A stretch of 64,000 nt of DNA from Vibrio ouci. Lineage in GTDB: Bacteria > Pseudomonadota > Gammaproteobacteria > Enterobacterales > Vibrionaceae. Positions 1 to 8,933 of this stretch are shown piece after piece; position 1 is the stretch's first letter; each line of letters starts with the position of its first letter. The position numbers were made by a program, and so were the translations under genes. The notes beneath the pieces were generated by a model, which ran no database searches, was not told where the DNA came from, and was given only the letters and a program-made list of their open reading frames with translations. Location of the stretch: the NCBI RefSeq assembly GCF_004551525.1, contig NZ_SATR01000016.1:1-64000 (forward strand), read 5' to 3'.

Positions 1-68
1 ACGACAGACTCATAGTCTGTAGCATCTTCAATCGTTTCATGAGCCAGTACTAATTCTTGAGCCAACAT
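1..68 (-). CDS. Partial ORF running off the left edge
   Basis: On the minus strand an ATG at 68-66 opens a frame that stays open to the window edge (22 codons, beginning MLAQELVLAHE). Codon choice (GCT, CAA, GAA, GAT) looks like real coding sequence here, while the plus-strand frames use rare codons or contain stops. An in-frame stop lies only five codons upstream, so ATG 68 is the only sensible start. It sits directly after the T-run of a terminator hairpin, with no normal Shine-Dalgarno spacing. Product not recognised. Confidence 0.35.
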   Translation of the reverse strand, partial: MLAQELVLAHETIEDATDYESV

Positions 69-103
69 AAAAAATCCCCACTAACTTTGTTAGTGGGGAT
101 TAT
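69..103 (-). terminator. Rho-independent terminator
   Basis: A 13-bp perfect stem (AATCCCCACTAAC with GTTAGTGGGGATT) and 3-nt loop is followed on the minus strand by six T. It lies about 80 bp past the stop of the gene at 182-568 and should end that transcript. Confidence 0.85.
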
Positions 104-181
104 CATACGTCCCGAAGATCATTCAAGTCTCTAAACCGATCGGCATTAAGTCGAGTGACTGGCGTTTTTTATGCTTGAAAA

Positions 182-568
182 CTACAAATCTTCGAACTTG
201 TCGATGGCTAGCCTTGCCTCAGAAACCGTGCAGCCAGAATGGGCGACCAATTGATTGATAGTGATATTGGGTGAATCCGCAATCAGAGCCGCAAGGTCAA
301 CCACAGGTGTCGGCAGTGTTTTATCGATCGCGGTTACAATCCATCGCGTATCTTCGGTGGTTAACTGGCTCTTTAGTTGCCGTAACGATGCTTCTTCTCC
401 ACTTAGCAACCAATTGCGTGAACGTCGAATACGCTTCATCTGGCAGCCTTGCTCTGTCATAAGCTGAATGACTTGCGCTTTATCTGCGACGCGGTGAACA
501 AAGCTGTTTAGCGGAACCGAAATCATAACTGTTGGAGTAGGGAGGTTGCGGTCAAGAGTGGGACTCAC
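182..568 (-). CDS. Small conserved protein ('ribosome recycling factor family'-like)
   Basis: 128 residues from a GTG start at 568 (AAGG 11 nt upstream); an ATG at 526 would give 114 residues and fits the family N-terminus (MISVPLNSFVHRV) better but has no clear ribosome site. The centre has a basic patch (QMKRIRRSRNWLLSG). The C-terminal third (DSPNITINQLVAHSG..VSEARLAID) looks like a small helical DNA/RNA-binding fold. From memory it resembles a short vibrio family that databases label 'ribosome recycling factor family', although it is not similar to true Frr. It is transcribed alone, away from ahpC, and ends at the terminator at 69-103. Function unknown. Confidence 0.6.
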   Translation of the reverse strand: MSPTLDRNLPTPTVMISVPLNSFVHRVADKAQVIQLMTEQGCQMKRIRRSRNWLLSGEEASLRQLKSQLTTEDTRWIVTAIDKTLPTPVVDLAALIADSPNITINQLVAHSGCTVSEARLAIDKFEDL

Positions 569-657
569 TTTAGCGCAACCTTGTTTAAACTGCTACAGCG
601 CTTCTCTAATACACAATTGCTCTTTTCCTGTTTGATAACTACTTCCTATTAGCTTCG

Positions 658-694
658 ATAGTTATTCCCTATCAGAGCAATAGAAACGTTCAAA
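658..694 (+). promoter_or_regulatory. OxyR operator upstream of ahpC
   Basis: Matches the OxyR tetramer geometry ATAG-N7-CTAT-N7-ATAG-N7-CTAT. Here it reads ATAG (658-661), CTAT (669-672), ATAG (680-683) and a degenerate CAAA (691-694), all with 7-bp spacers. It lies 87 bp before the ahpC ATG. OxyR activation of ahpC is established in enterics and vibrios; binding here is inferred. Confidence 0.75.
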
Positions 695-780
695 TTTACC
701 TATTAATTCTCTCGGGGCAATATATCTCCATCGACGCAAGGCAGCGTTCACAAACACTAGATTAGAAAGAGAGTAAAATC

Positions 781-1338
781 ATGATCAACACAGAAATCAA
801 ACCATTCAACGCAACAGCATTCAAAAACGGCGAATTCGTAGAAATCACAGAGCAAGATGTGAAAGGTAAGTGGGCAGTATTCTTCTTCTACCCAGCTGAT
901 TTTACTTTCGTATGTCCTACTGAACTTGTTGACCTACAAGAAAAATACGCAGAACTTCAGTCTCGCGGCGTAGAAGTTTACTCAGTATCAACAGATACTC
1001 ACTTCTCACACAAAGCATGGCACGATACTTCAGACAAGATCGGCACTATTGAATACTTCATGGTAGGCGACCAAACAGGCACTATCACTAACAACTTCAA
1101 CGTAATGCGTGAAGGTCAAGGTCTAGCAGACCGTGCTACGTTCCTAATCGACCCACAAGGTGTTATCCAAGCAATGGAAATCACTGCTGAAGGTATCGGC
1201 CGTGACGCTGAAGACGTACTACGCAAAGTAAAAGCTGCACAGTACGTTGCAAACAACCCAGGTGAAGTTTGTCCAGCTAAATGGAAAGAAGGTGAAGAGA
1301 CATTAGCACCATCTCTAGACCTAGTAGGTAAAATCTAA
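781..1338 (+). CDS. ahpC: Alkyl hydroperoxide reductase subunit C (typical 2-Cys peroxiredoxin)
   Basis: 185 residues, the usual AhpC length. It reduces H2O2, organic peroxides and peroxynitrite in the cytoplasm and is re-reduced by AhpF. The peroxidatic Cys45 is in the motif [14 protein letters not shown] and the resolving Cys near residue 164 is in GEVCPAKW. The start ATG follows GAGAGTAAAATC. Codon use is strongly biased, as in highly expressed genes. An OxyR operator lies upstream. A hairpin and a terminator separate it from ahpF, which has its own OxyR site, so the two can be expressed at different levels. A second, longer 2-Cys peroxiredoxin lies at 16636-17244. Confidence 0.97.
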   Translation: MINTEIKPFNATAFKNGEFVEITEQDVKGKWAVFFFYPADFTFVCPTELVDLQEKYAELQSRGVEVYSVSTDTHFSHKAWHDTSDKIGTIEYFMVGDQTGTITNNFNVMREGQGLADRATFLIDPQGVIQAMEITAEGIGRDAEDVLRKVKAAQYVANNPGEVCPAKWKEGEETLAPSLDLVGKI

Positions 1339-1365
1339 GCTCTAATTAATTAGAACCTAGTTAAA

Positions 1366-1404
1366 GGTACATTGAGTCCGCGCTCCTAAAGGGCTCGATG
1401 TACC
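1366..1404 (+). repeat. Hairpin downstream of ahpC
   Basis: GGTACATTGAG pairs with CTCGATGTACC (11 bp, one G-T wobble) around a 17-nt loop. There is no T-run, so it is more likely an mRNA 3'-end stabiliser than a terminator. It lies just before the terminator at 1418-1452. Confidence 0.6.
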
Positions 1405-1417
1405 GCCCTAACTGTGA

Positions 1418-1452
1418 AGCCACATCGTTATTCGGTGTGGCTTTTTGTTTTT
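1418..1452 (+). terminator. Terminator between ahpC and ahpF
   Basis: AGCCACATCG pairs with CGGTGTGGCT around TTATT and is followed by a T-rich tail. It should end most ahpC transcripts before ahpF. Confidence 0.85.
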
Positions 1453-1482
1453 ATCCCTAGGTCTAGGCTTATTTATTTTCTG

Positions 1483-1519
1483 ATAGGTTTTGCCTACCAA
1501 AGTGATAGAAACGTTCGAA
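1483..1519 (+). promoter_or_regulatory. OxyR operator upstream of ahpF
   Basis: Same geometry as the ahpC site: ATAG (1483-1486), CTAC (1494-1497), ATAG (1505-1508) and CGAA (1516-1519) with 7-bp spacers. Positions 1505-1525 are nearly identical to 680-700 upstream of ahpC (one mismatch in 21). Confidence 0.75.
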
Positions 1520-1613
1520 TTTACCAATCTTAGCGATCACGGCAAACTAACTCCATCAGCGCAAAAGAGCGCATCACGAAACAGATTTTATACAAATTCG
1601 GGAAGGCACGATT

Positions 1614-3206
1614 ATGTTAGACCAAGCGATGAAGCAGCAGCTTAAAGCATACCTAGAAAACCTAAAAACAGACGTTCAACTTGTTCTTAGCCTTGATGGC
1701 AGCGAAACCGCAACTAAGCTACAAGCGCTTGCTGACGATATCGCGTCACTGACTGATAAAGTTCAAGTATCACGTGATGACAGCGCAAGTGCACGTAAGT
1801 CAATCATGCAGGTTGTGAACCAAGATAAAGGTACTGCGATTGGTTTTGCTGGCCTGCCAATGGGTCATGAGTTTACTTCTCTAGTACTTGCTCTGCTTCA
1901 TAGCGGTGGCCACCCAATTAAATTGGAAGCGGACGTAATCGAGCAGATTAAACAGTTAGATAAAGAGCTGAATGTTGAAATCTTTATCTCGCTATCGTGC
2001 CAAAACTGTCCAGAGGTGGTTCAGGCATTCAATATGATGTCGGCAATTAACCCGCTAATTAAAACCACTATGATTGATGGTGCGGCATTCCAAGATGAAG
2101 TGAAATCACGCGACATCATGGCAGTACCAAGTGTGTTTGTTAACGGTGAGCTATTTGGCCAAGGTCGTATGTCACTGGCTGAGATCCTAAACAAAGTAGA
2201 CTCAGGCGCAGCCGAGAAAAAAGCGGCGAGCTTAAATGAACAAGCGCCATTTGATGTTCTGGTTGTCGGTGGTGGTCCAGCTGGTTCTTCAGCGGCAATC
2301 TACGCTGCACGTAAAGGTATTCGCACTGGTGTGGTCGCAGACCGTTTTGGTGGCCAAGTGATGGATACTATGGCGATTGAAAACTTTATCTCAGTTAAAG
2401 CGACAACCGGTCCTAAGTTAGTCGCGAGTCTAGAAGAGCACGTAAAAGAGTACGGCGTAGAAGTAATGACTGAGCAGCGCGCTGCGAACATTATCGACGC
2501 TGAAGATAGCGAAGATGGTTATATTCACGTTGAGCTTGAAAGCGGCGCAGTATTACGAGCGCGCTCTGTTATTACTAGCACTGGTGCACGCTGGCGTGAA
2601 ATGAACGTGCCGGGTGAGCAAGAGTACCGCAACAAAGGTGTCGCTTACTGCCCACACTGTGACGGTCCACTATTCAAAGGTAAGAAAACGGCGGTTATCG
2701 GTGGTGGTAACTCAGGTATTGAAGCGGCGATTGACCTTGCTGGTATTGTTGAGCACGTAACGGTTCTTGAGTTTGCTGACACACTGCGCGCTGACCAAGT
2801 CCTTATCGACAAAGCTAACGCAACGCCAAACATTGAAATCATCAAAATGGCGCAAACGACTCAAGTGCTTGGTGATGGTAACCGCGTGACAGGTCTAGAG
2901 TACAAAGACCGTAACACAGATGAGCTTAAGCAGATTGAACTTGCGGGTATCTTTGTTCAAATTGGTTTGATGCCAAACAGCGAATGGCTGAAAGGAACGA
3001 AGGTTGAACTCTCTCCTCGTGGTGAGATTGTGATTGACGCTCACGGCGCGACATCAATGAAAGGTGTATTTGCTGCAGGTGATGTAACAACAGTTCCTTA
3101 CAAGCAGATAATTATTGCGATGGGTGAAGGTGCTAAAGCAAGTTTAGGTGCGTTTGATTACCTAATTCGTACTCCGGCTCGAGCTAAGGTCGCTGAGCCA
3201 GCGTAG
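1614..3206 (+). CDS. ahpF: Alkyl hydroperoxide reductase subunit F
   Basis: 530 residues (E. coli AhpF is about 520). This flavoprotein disulfide reductase passes electrons from NADH through FAD and two disulfides to AhpC. The N-terminal tandem thioredoxin-like domain (1-200) carries the SCQNC redox centre. A linker leads to the FAD domain with [12 protein letters not shown] near 215. The second redox centre is YCPHCDG, followed by an NAD(P)H dinucleotide fold ([10 protein letters not shown]) and the C-terminal FAD motif GVFAAGDVT. The ATG at 1614 follows GGAAGG. It has its own OxyR operator and terminator. Confidence 0.97.
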   Translation: MLDQAMKQQLKAYLENLKTDVQLVLSLDGSETATKLQALADDIASLTDKVQVSRDDSASARKSIMQVVNQDKGTAIGFAGLPMGHEFTSLVLALLHSGGHPIKLEADVIEQIKQLDKELNVEIFISLSCQNCPEVVQAFNMMSAINPLIKTTMIDGAAFQDEVKSRDIMAVPSVFVNGELFGQGRMSLAEILNKVDSGAAEKKAASLNEQAPFDVLVVGGGPAGSSAAIYAARKGIRTGVVADRFGGQVMDTMAIENFISVKATTGPKLVASLEEHVKEYGVEVMTEQRAANIIDAEDSEDGYIHVELESGAVLRARSVITSTGARWREMNVPGEQEYRNKGVAYCPHCDGPLFKGKKTAVIGGGNSGIEAAIDLAGIVEHVTVLEFADTLRADQVLIDKANATPNIEIIKMAQTTQVLGDGNRVTGLEYKDRNTDELKQIELAGIFVQIGLMPNSEWLKGTKVELSPRGEIVIDAHGATSMKGVFAAGDVTTVPYKQIIIAMGEGAKASLGAFDYLIRTPARAKVAEPA

Positions 3207-3255
3207 TAGATTTATTGTCCATATACATTTGCAAACATTTAGTCGACTATCCGAC

Positions 3256-3288
3256 ACCACTTCTAAGCGATTGGAAGTGGTTTTTTTA
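3256..3288 (+). terminator. Terminator of ahpF
   Basis: ACCACTTC pairs with GAAGTGGT and is followed by seven T. It lies between ahpF and the convergent LysR gene. Confidence 0.85.
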
Positions 3289-3297
3289 TGTCTGGAG

Positions 3298-4191
3298 CTA
3301 GGCGCGATTTTCAAACCACAGCTGCATAAAGTCGGTAAAAGCGGACAGCTTGGCGCTGCTTCTTAGTTGCGGTGGATAGATCAGGTAAATAGCGCTTTCA
3401 GCAATCACGTAACCTTGCAGCAGTTGAACCAGAGAGCCGTTATCGAGTGCAGGTTGAACTAAGTAACAGGGCATTTTAATGATGCCTTTGCCTTTTTCCG
3501 CCGCAGAGAGCAATAACTGATTGTCGCTGATCAACATATCACCATGCGTACTGACTTGCTCACTTTTACCTTGTTTTGAAAACTGCCACTGGCGCAAGTT
3601 TGGATCGGACATGCAGTTGTGTTCAATCAAATCACTCGGTGTCAGTGGTGTTCCTTTACGGGCTAAATAGTCCGGTGAAGCGCAGCAAATATGTTGGTAT
3701 GGCATCAGCTTCTTCGCCACCATATTATCGGGTGGTGCAGTGGTGGCGCGAATGGCTAAATCAAAATGGCTGTTAGCCAAATCTTGTCGGTTATAGCCGA
3801 TGTCGAGGTCAAACTCGATGTCAGGATGTAACTGCTGAAATTGATGGCAAATATCGACTAAGAACCGGTGGCTAAAAATGGTTGGTGCAGTAATACGCAG
3901 TAGGCCACTCACCTCAGACTTGGTATGGTCGAGCTCTTTTTCTAGCTCAAGGATTGAAGCGTTAATGCCATGCATTTTGGCTAATATTTTCTCACCCGCC
4001 GCGGTGAGTCGCACACTGCGCGTCGATCGGATCAATAAGCTGGTGGCAAGCTCTTGTTCGAGTTGGTTGATTTGAGAGGATAAGTAGCTGCGAGAAATAC
4101 CTAGTGACTCTGCGGCTTTCGAAAAGCTTAACTGCTTGGCTACTTCACTAAATAGAGCGTAGCGTTCAAAGCGTTTGTGCATCTTGTGCAT
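3298..4191 (-). CDS. LysR-family transcriptional regulator (CrgA-like subgroup)
   Basis: 297 residues with an N-terminal winged HTH (LFSEVAKQLSFSKAAESLGISRSYLSSQINQLEQEL, about 12-47) and a LysR substrate-binding domain (GLLRITAPTIFSHRFLVDI from about 93). It is divergent from the aldo/keto reductase at 4387; the 195-bp gap holds a TTATATCG direct repeat at 4226-4233 and 4269-4276. By the usual LysR layout it probably controls that reductase and itself. Effector unknown. Confidence 0.88.
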   Translation of the reverse strand: MHKMHKRFERYALFSEVAKQLSFSKAAESLGISRSYLSSQINQLEQELATSLLIRSTRSVRLTAAGEKILAKMHGINASILELEKELDHTKSEVSGLLRITAPTIFSHRFLVDICHQFQQLHPDIEFDLDIGYNRQDLANSHFDLAIRATTAPPDNMVAKKLMPYQHICCASPDYLARKGTPLTPSDLIEHNCMSDPNLRQWQFSKQGKSEQVSTHGDMLISDNQLLLSAAEKGKGIIKMPCYLVQPALDNGSLVQLLQGYVIAESAIYLIYPPQLRSSAKLSAFTDFMQLWFENRA

Positions 4192-4386
4192 GGTTAGATC
4201 TCTTAATAGCCGCGAATGATGGTGATTATATCGTGCTATATAAGAAATTAAAGTAAGTCTATTGTGCGTTATATCGAATTACCTTTTCTGGTTAAGTGGT
4301 TTAATCGCAGTTGGCGCAGTCAGTATACTGGGTGCAGCACAGCGCGTAGCACGGCTATGTAGCAAACCAAAATAAGGGTATATAAC

Positions 4387-5268
4387 ATGCAGAAGACGCA
4401 TCCGGTATTTTCACCACTGATTCAAGGTTACTGGCGTATGGCCGAGTGGAACATGACCACTCAACAGCAACACGCTTTTGTTAAGCAGCATATTGAGCTG
4501 GGGATTACCACAGTCGACCATGCGCCTGTATATGGTCCTGAGTCAGCATGTGAGCGCATGTTTGGTGATGTTTTATCGCTTGACCCTAGTCTGCGTGACC
4601 AGATTGAAATTGTCTCCAAATGCGGTATTTATCGCGGCGAAGGTAAGCAAGTTAACCATTACGATAGCAGCAAAGCGGCGATCATTGCCTCGGCTGAAGC
4701 GTCACTTTCACGCCTAAAGACAGATCAATTGGATGTGTTATTGCTGCACCGTCCTGATTTATTGATGGATGCGGATGAAGCGGCTGAGGCTTTTGCCCAA
4801 TTAAAAGCGGCGGGTAAAGTGAAACACTTTGGTGTATCGAACTTTACGCCATCTCAGTTTGAGTTACTGCAATCACGTCTAGATACGCCACTGATCACTA
4901 ACCAAGTGGAGATTAACCCAGTTAACCTACAGGTCACAGAAGACGGTACCTTAGATCAACTACAACGCCACCGCGTTCAGCCGATGGCTTGGTCTTGTTT
5001 AGCTGGTGGTGGCATCTTCACGGACAACAGTGAGCAAATGGTTCGTTTGCGTGACACATTGACTGACATTGCTGAAGAAATTGGCGCTGCATCTATCGAT
5101 CAAGTGCTGTTTGCTTGGGTAATTAAGATGCCGTCAAAGCCAGTACCGATTATTGGTAGCGGTAACATTGAGCGCGTTAAAACGGCAGTTGGTGCATTGG
5201 AGCTGACTCTGACTCAAGAGCAATGGTATCGAGTTTGGGTAGCATCGAAAGGTCACGGCGTCGCGTAA
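4387..5268 (+). CDS. Aldo/keto reductase, YdhF type
   Basis: 293 residues, a single (beta/alpha)8 NADPH-dependent oxidoreductase. Catalytic tetrad residues are visible: Asp and Tyr in TTVDHAPVYG, Lys in EIVSKCGIY and His in LLLHRPD. GVSNFTPSQFELLQS and the C-terminal cofactor motif IPIIGSGNIERV-like segment (PVPIIGSGNIERVKTAV) match E. coli YdhF closely. The substrate is unknown. It probably depends on the divergent LysR regulator and ends at the terminator at 5287. Confidence 0.9.
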   Translation: MQKTHPVFSPLIQGYWRMAEWNMTTQQQHAFVKQHIELGITTVDHAPVYGPESACERMFGDVLSLDPSLRDQIEIVSKCGIYRGEGKQVNHYDSSKAAIIASAEASLSRLKTDQLDVLLLHRPDLLMDADEAAEAFAQLKAAGKVKHFGVSNFTPSQFELLQSRLDTPLITNQVEINPVNLQVTEDGTLDQLQRHRVQPMAWSCLAGGGIFTDNSEQMVRLRDTLTDIAEEIGAASIDQVLFAWVIKMPSKPVPIIGSGNIERVKTAVGALELTLTQEQWYRVWVASKGHGVA

Positions 5269-5286
5269 TCTGGTTTTGAGATAATT

Positions 5287-5326
5287 AAAGGGCATCGCTG
5301 GAAAGTGATGCCCTTTGTGCTTTTTT
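5287..5326 (+). terminator. Terminator after the aldo/keto reductase
   Basis: AAAGGGCATC pairs with GATGCCCTTT (10 bp), then GTGC and six T. It sits between two convergent genes (galR stops at 5329). Confidence 0.85.
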
Positions 5327-5328
5327 AA

Positions 5329-6333
5329 TCAGTTGGAGACTTTCTCGACCGAGTTTCGTCTGACTAAAGTTGGTGTGAACACCATAGCATCCGTACTTGT
5401 TTGCTCGGCCTTAGCAAGGTTTAAGGCTAAGTGCGCGGCACGTTCAGCCATCATGGCGATTGGGTAACGGATAGTTGTTAAGCGTGGGCTCACGTAGCGG
5501 GCAATCAAGCCATCATCAAAGCCCATCATTGAAATCTGCTCTGGGACTTTAAGACCATTTTCATCCAACACGGATAACGCGCCAGCCGCCATGTAGTCGT
5601 TATAGGCAACAACCGCGGTGATATCGACCGACTTAGTCAGTAGGTTAGTCATCGCCACTTCACCGCCGTCACTGTCTGGCTCACCATATTCAATGTAGTT
5701 ATCCGGCAGCGAGATATTGTTTTCACGCAGCGCGGCTAAATAACCTTCAACTCGTTGGTTGGAGTCTTCAATGTTGTGCGAAGAGGCGACACAAGCAATT
5801 TTTTTGTGGCCGTGTCGAATCAAATATTCTGTCGCAAGATAGGCGCCTTTGTAGTTATCCAGCGAGATACAGCGCTCGGCGATTTCTGGGATGTGTCGAT
5901 TGATCACCACCAAGCCTTTCACTTCTTTGGCGTAGCCGAGTAGTTCTTCATCGGATAATCCTTTTGAGTGAATGACTAGCGCCTCACAGCGATTGTTGAT
6001 CAAAAGCTCGATCGCTTTTCGTTCTTGCTCTGGGTCGTGGTAGCCATTGCCGATCAAGATATGTTTGCCGTGCTCATGCGCGACGCTATCTACCGATTTT
6101 ACCAGTGTACCGAAGAAAGGATCTGATACGTCTGACACCAGAACACCAACAGTATTACTGCTTTGACTGACGAGTGCTTTGGCTGCGGCATTTGGTCGAT
6201 AGCCTAATTGCGTCATCGCTTTGGTGACAGACTCAACTGATGCTTTGCTTGCTTTGGGAGACTTGTTGATCACTCTTGATACAGTAGCAATTGAGACGCC
6301 GGCCTCTCGTGCTACATCTTTAATGGTCGCCAT
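5329..6333 (-). CDS. galR: Galactose operon repressor GalR (LacI family)
   Basis: 334 residues from the ATG at 6333 (GAGGT five nt upstream); a start four codons earlier has no ribosome site. It contains the LacI HTH and hinge (MATIKDVAREAGVSIATVSRVIN, YRPNAAAKALV), then a periplasmic-binding-like sugar domain with SDVSDPFFG, ILIGNGYHDPEQERKAIE and SPRLTTIRYPI, all close to E. coli GalR/GalS. Galactose genes are not in this window, so it acts in trans. A partial GalR-like operator (GTGTAAACGTTGTC at 6457-6470) lies upstream and may serve autoregulation; that is a weak match. Confidence 0.93.
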   Translation of the reverse strand: MATIKDVAREAGVSIATVSRVINKSPKASKASVESVTKAMTQLGYRPNAAAKALVSQSSNTVGVLVSDVSDPFFGTLVKSVDSVAHEHGKHILIGNGYHDPEQERKAIELLINNRCEALVIHSKGLSDEELLGYAKEVKGLVVINRHIPEIAERCISLDNYKGAYLATEYLIRHGHKKIACVASSHNIEDSNQRVEGYLAALRENNISLPDNYIEYGEPDSDGGEVAMTNLLTKSVDITAVVAYNDYMAAGALSVLDENGLKVPEQISMMGFDDGLIARYVSPRLTTIRYPIAMMAERAAHLALNLAKAEQTSTDAMVFTPTLVRRNSVEKVSN

Positions 6334-6462
6334 TTTAGACCTCAATAAATTTCACTGTGACCATTTAACCTTGAGCGTGTAAATAACGCAATCTGATTAC
6401 ATTTAAGATTAAAAAAATGAGATCTTTACCACTTGTAATACATAGGATTGCTGATAGTGTAA

Positions 6463-6846
<384 letters not shown>

Positions 6847-6879
6847 CTAGAACTGTCTCTCTATTCGGCTGAGGGTTGT

Positions 6880-7440
6880 TCAGGCTCTTGCTTCAGCCAC
6901 CAGAGCATCAATAACATTATGGTGCTCTGATTTTACGCCCGCCAAGTTGCCATATTTCGGTTGATGACGATCGTTTTCTAATGGGAAGTTCCAACCGATG
7001 GTATGTTCAACGAACTCTTTAGCAAATTGCTCTGAGATTTCTAGACAGCCTGCAAGTACGGTATCGACGTAAGTTTGCATGATTGGACTCAATGAGCAGG
7101 GCGGTTCAGGGCTATCTTTAACGTAGACCCAGATTTGATCTTGCTGAGCAAAGCTAAGTGATGATTCAATGTTGTTGAGTTCTATCTGAATACGATGATA
7201 ACCGCGCTCGCGAATATCAAATTCCGCTAATCCTTGATCACTGACAGCCAATAAAACACCATTGACCTTTCCATGGCCCTTATCGACGACAAGGGGAGAG
7301 AGGATATAGCTGTCATCAACTTTACCCCAATAACGTTTAAGGCCAGTCACCGTTGCGGGTTCGGCTTGCGATGTTTGTCCGGTCAACTGACGAGAAGCTG
7401 AATTCATTAAGCTTCCGTAGCCAAAAATGTAGTGCGTCAT
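6880..7440 (-). CDS. Gamma-glutamylcyclotransferase-like family protein
   Basis: 186 residues. The N-terminus has the signature YIFGYGSLMN of the GGCT/BtrG fold, and a family acidic residue is expected in the INGVLLAVSD..EFDIRERGYHRI region. These enzymes release 5-oxoproline from gamma-glutamyl peptides or amines. Substrate is not predictable here. The downstream intergenic hairpin GGCTGA/TCAGCC at 6870-6898 overlaps its stop. It is divergent from nnrS across a 249-bp control region. Confidence 0.78.
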   Translation of the reverse strand: MTHYIFGYGSLMNSASRQLTGQTSQAEPATVTGLKRYWGKVDDSYILSPLVVDKGHGKVNGVLLAVSDQGLAEFDIRERGYHRIQIELNNIESSLSFAQQDQIWVYVKDSPEPPCSLSPIMQTYVDTVLAGCLEISEQFAKEFVEHTIGWNFPLENDRHQPKYGNLAGVKSEHHNVIDALVAEARA

Positions 7441-7526
7441 TCATCCCTCCAACTTACAGCGACACTTGAACAATCTAAGCTAGCATTTTTGACCAGAAAA
7501 TAAATCAATATTTTAAACATGACAGA

Positions 7527-7561
7527 GTCATAATGACTCAATTTTTATGTGTCGTTATGAC
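7527..7561 (+). promoter_or_regulatory. Two NorR-like enhancer sites
   Basis: GTCATAATGAC (7527-7537, centre of a perfect 15-bp palindrome) and GTCGTTATGAC (7551-7561) both fit GT-N7-AC, the NorR recognition core. They lie 24 bp apart and 78-100 bp upstream of a sigma-54 promoter, a normal enhancer position. Confidence 0.65.
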
Positions 7562-7614
7562 TGCTTTACAGGCGTAACCTATGAGAAGTCCCTTGTTTTT
7601 AAAGTCTTTCACAG

Positions 7615-7630
7615 TTGGAACACTTCTTGC
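7615..7630 (+). promoter_or_regulatory. Sigma-54 promoter of nnrS
   Basis: TTGGAACACTTCTTGC has the invariant GG-N10-GC of -24/-12 promoters and 12 of the commonly conserved positions of TTGGCAC-N5-TTGC. The start would be near 7642, 48 bp before the nnrS GTG. Confidence 0.7.
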
Positions 7631-7689
7631 GATAGTCAAAATAGTTAAACAAGTTTACAAAATCATAGTTAATAGCTGGGAGTTGTTCA

Positions 7690-8874
7690 GTGCTTAATAT
7701 TACTGACAAAAAAGTTGAAGAAGCGATTCCGCCCGTATTGCGTCTAGGCTTTAGACCATTTTTCTTATTGGGTTCTATATACGCGGTGATTGCCATTGCG
7801 TTGTGGGTATGGATGTTTCAAACCGGACAGCCATCAGCGCTAAACGTACCAGCCCTATGGTGGCACGTACATGAGATGCTGTTTGGCTTTGCGATGGCGA
7901 TAGTGGCAGGCTTTGTATTGACCGCAGTGCAAAACTGGACTGGAGTTAATGGCACTAAACATCATCGCTTAGCGATATTAGTGATGCTGTGGGTGATCCC
8001 AAGAGTGCTATTTTGGACGCCAGCTCCGCTATGGCTGATTTCGTCAATCGAAGCTCTGTTCCTCGCGTTTACCGCTTATGAAGTGGGCACTCGGGTAGTG
8101 AAAGCAAAAGGGTGGCGCAATCTATTCTTTGTTCCTCTGTTCGTTTTAGCAATCGCGGCTAACTTTGCTAGCTACGCGACGATTAAAGGGATGCCACCAT
8201 TTCCTTCTTCAGCGGTTTGGCATGCGATGCTGTGGTGGTTCACCATGCTGCTATCTATTATGGGGAGCCGTGTGATTCCATTTTTTACGGCGCGACGCTT
8301 CAACTTTGAAAAGCCGCAGCCAATTGTTTGGTTAGATTGGGCTGCGAACTTACCTCTAGCGGGTCTGTTTATTTTGAGCTTCTTCCCGATGACGTTTGCT
8401 CAGCTTGGTCAACCGCTGATGGTGATCTCTGGCTTGGCTCATTTGGTAAGAGTGATGCGTTGGCAGCCTTGGCGCACATTGAGTGAGCCTTTGGTTTGGT
8501 CATTGCACGCTACGTATCTGTGTATTCCGGTTAGCTTGTTATTGCGGGGTTTATTGAGCAATCCGTTTATGAGTCACAATATGCTACACCTATTTGCCAT
8601 TGGTGCGATTGGTGGAGTGATCTTAGCGATGATCGCTCGTGTCACCATGGGCCATACTGGCCGCGCTATCTATCAAGGGCCGAATATGAGCATTGCTTTT
8701 GCAGCGATCGTTTTAGCGGCAATTGTACGTAGTGTTGGTGCTGCTTTCTTCCCGGTTTACTTAATTGAAGCAGTCAATATCAGTGCCCTGTTGTGGGTGC
8801 TAGCGTTTGCTTTGTATGTGGCGAGATTTGGCAAGATGTTGATTAATGCCCGCGTCGATGGGCATCCGGGTTAA
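7690..8874 (+). CDS. nnrS: NnrS family haem/copper membrane protein (nitric oxide tolerance)
   Basis: 394 residues from GTG 7690 (GGGAG nine nt upstream). It has about twelve hydrophobic segments, with conserved N-terminal LRLGFRPFFLLGS, WWHVHEMLFGFAMAIVAGFVLTAVQNWTG, GSRVIPFFTARRFNF and ARVTMGHTGR, all typical of NnrS. In V. cholerae NnrS protects iron pools during nitrosative stress and is activated by NorR. The upstream NorR-like sites and sigma-54 promoter agree. norR itself is not in the window. It ends at a bidirectional terminator. Confidence 0.93.
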   Translation: MLNITDKKVEEAIPPVLRLGFRPFFLLGSIYAVIAIALWVWMFQTGQPSALNVPALWWHVHEMLFGFAMAIVAGFVLTAVQNWTGVNGTKHHRLAILVMLWVIPRVLFWTPAPLWLISSIEALFLAFTAYEVGTRVVKAKGWRNLFFVPLFVLAIAANFASYATIKGMPPFPSSAVWHAMLWWFTMLLSIMGSRVIPFFTARRFNFEKPQPIVWLDWAANLPLAGLFILSFFPMTFAQLGQPLMVISGLAHLVRVMRWQPWRTLSEPLVWSLHATYLCIPVSLLLRGLLSNPFMSHNMLHLFAIGAIGGVILAMIARVTMGHTGRAIYQGPNMSIAFAAIVLAAIVRSVGAAFFPVYLIEAVNISALLWVLAFALYVARFGKMLINARVDGHPG

Positions 8875-8895
8875 CTATATTGCACTGTAGAAACG

Positions 8896-8926
8896 AAAAG
8901 GCTTGGTATCTACCAAGCCTTTTTTG
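8896..8926. terminator. Bidirectional terminator between nnrS and glpD
   Basis: AAAAGGCTTGG pairs with CCAAGCCTTTT around a 6-nt loop, with T-runs on both strands, between two convergent genes. Confidence 0.88.
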
Positions 8927-8933
8927 TTTGGGA

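Noticed and set aside
7599..7796. Minus-strand frame over the nnrS promoter
   Set aside because: It overlaps the sigma-54 promoter and the nnrS N-terminus; no coding bias.
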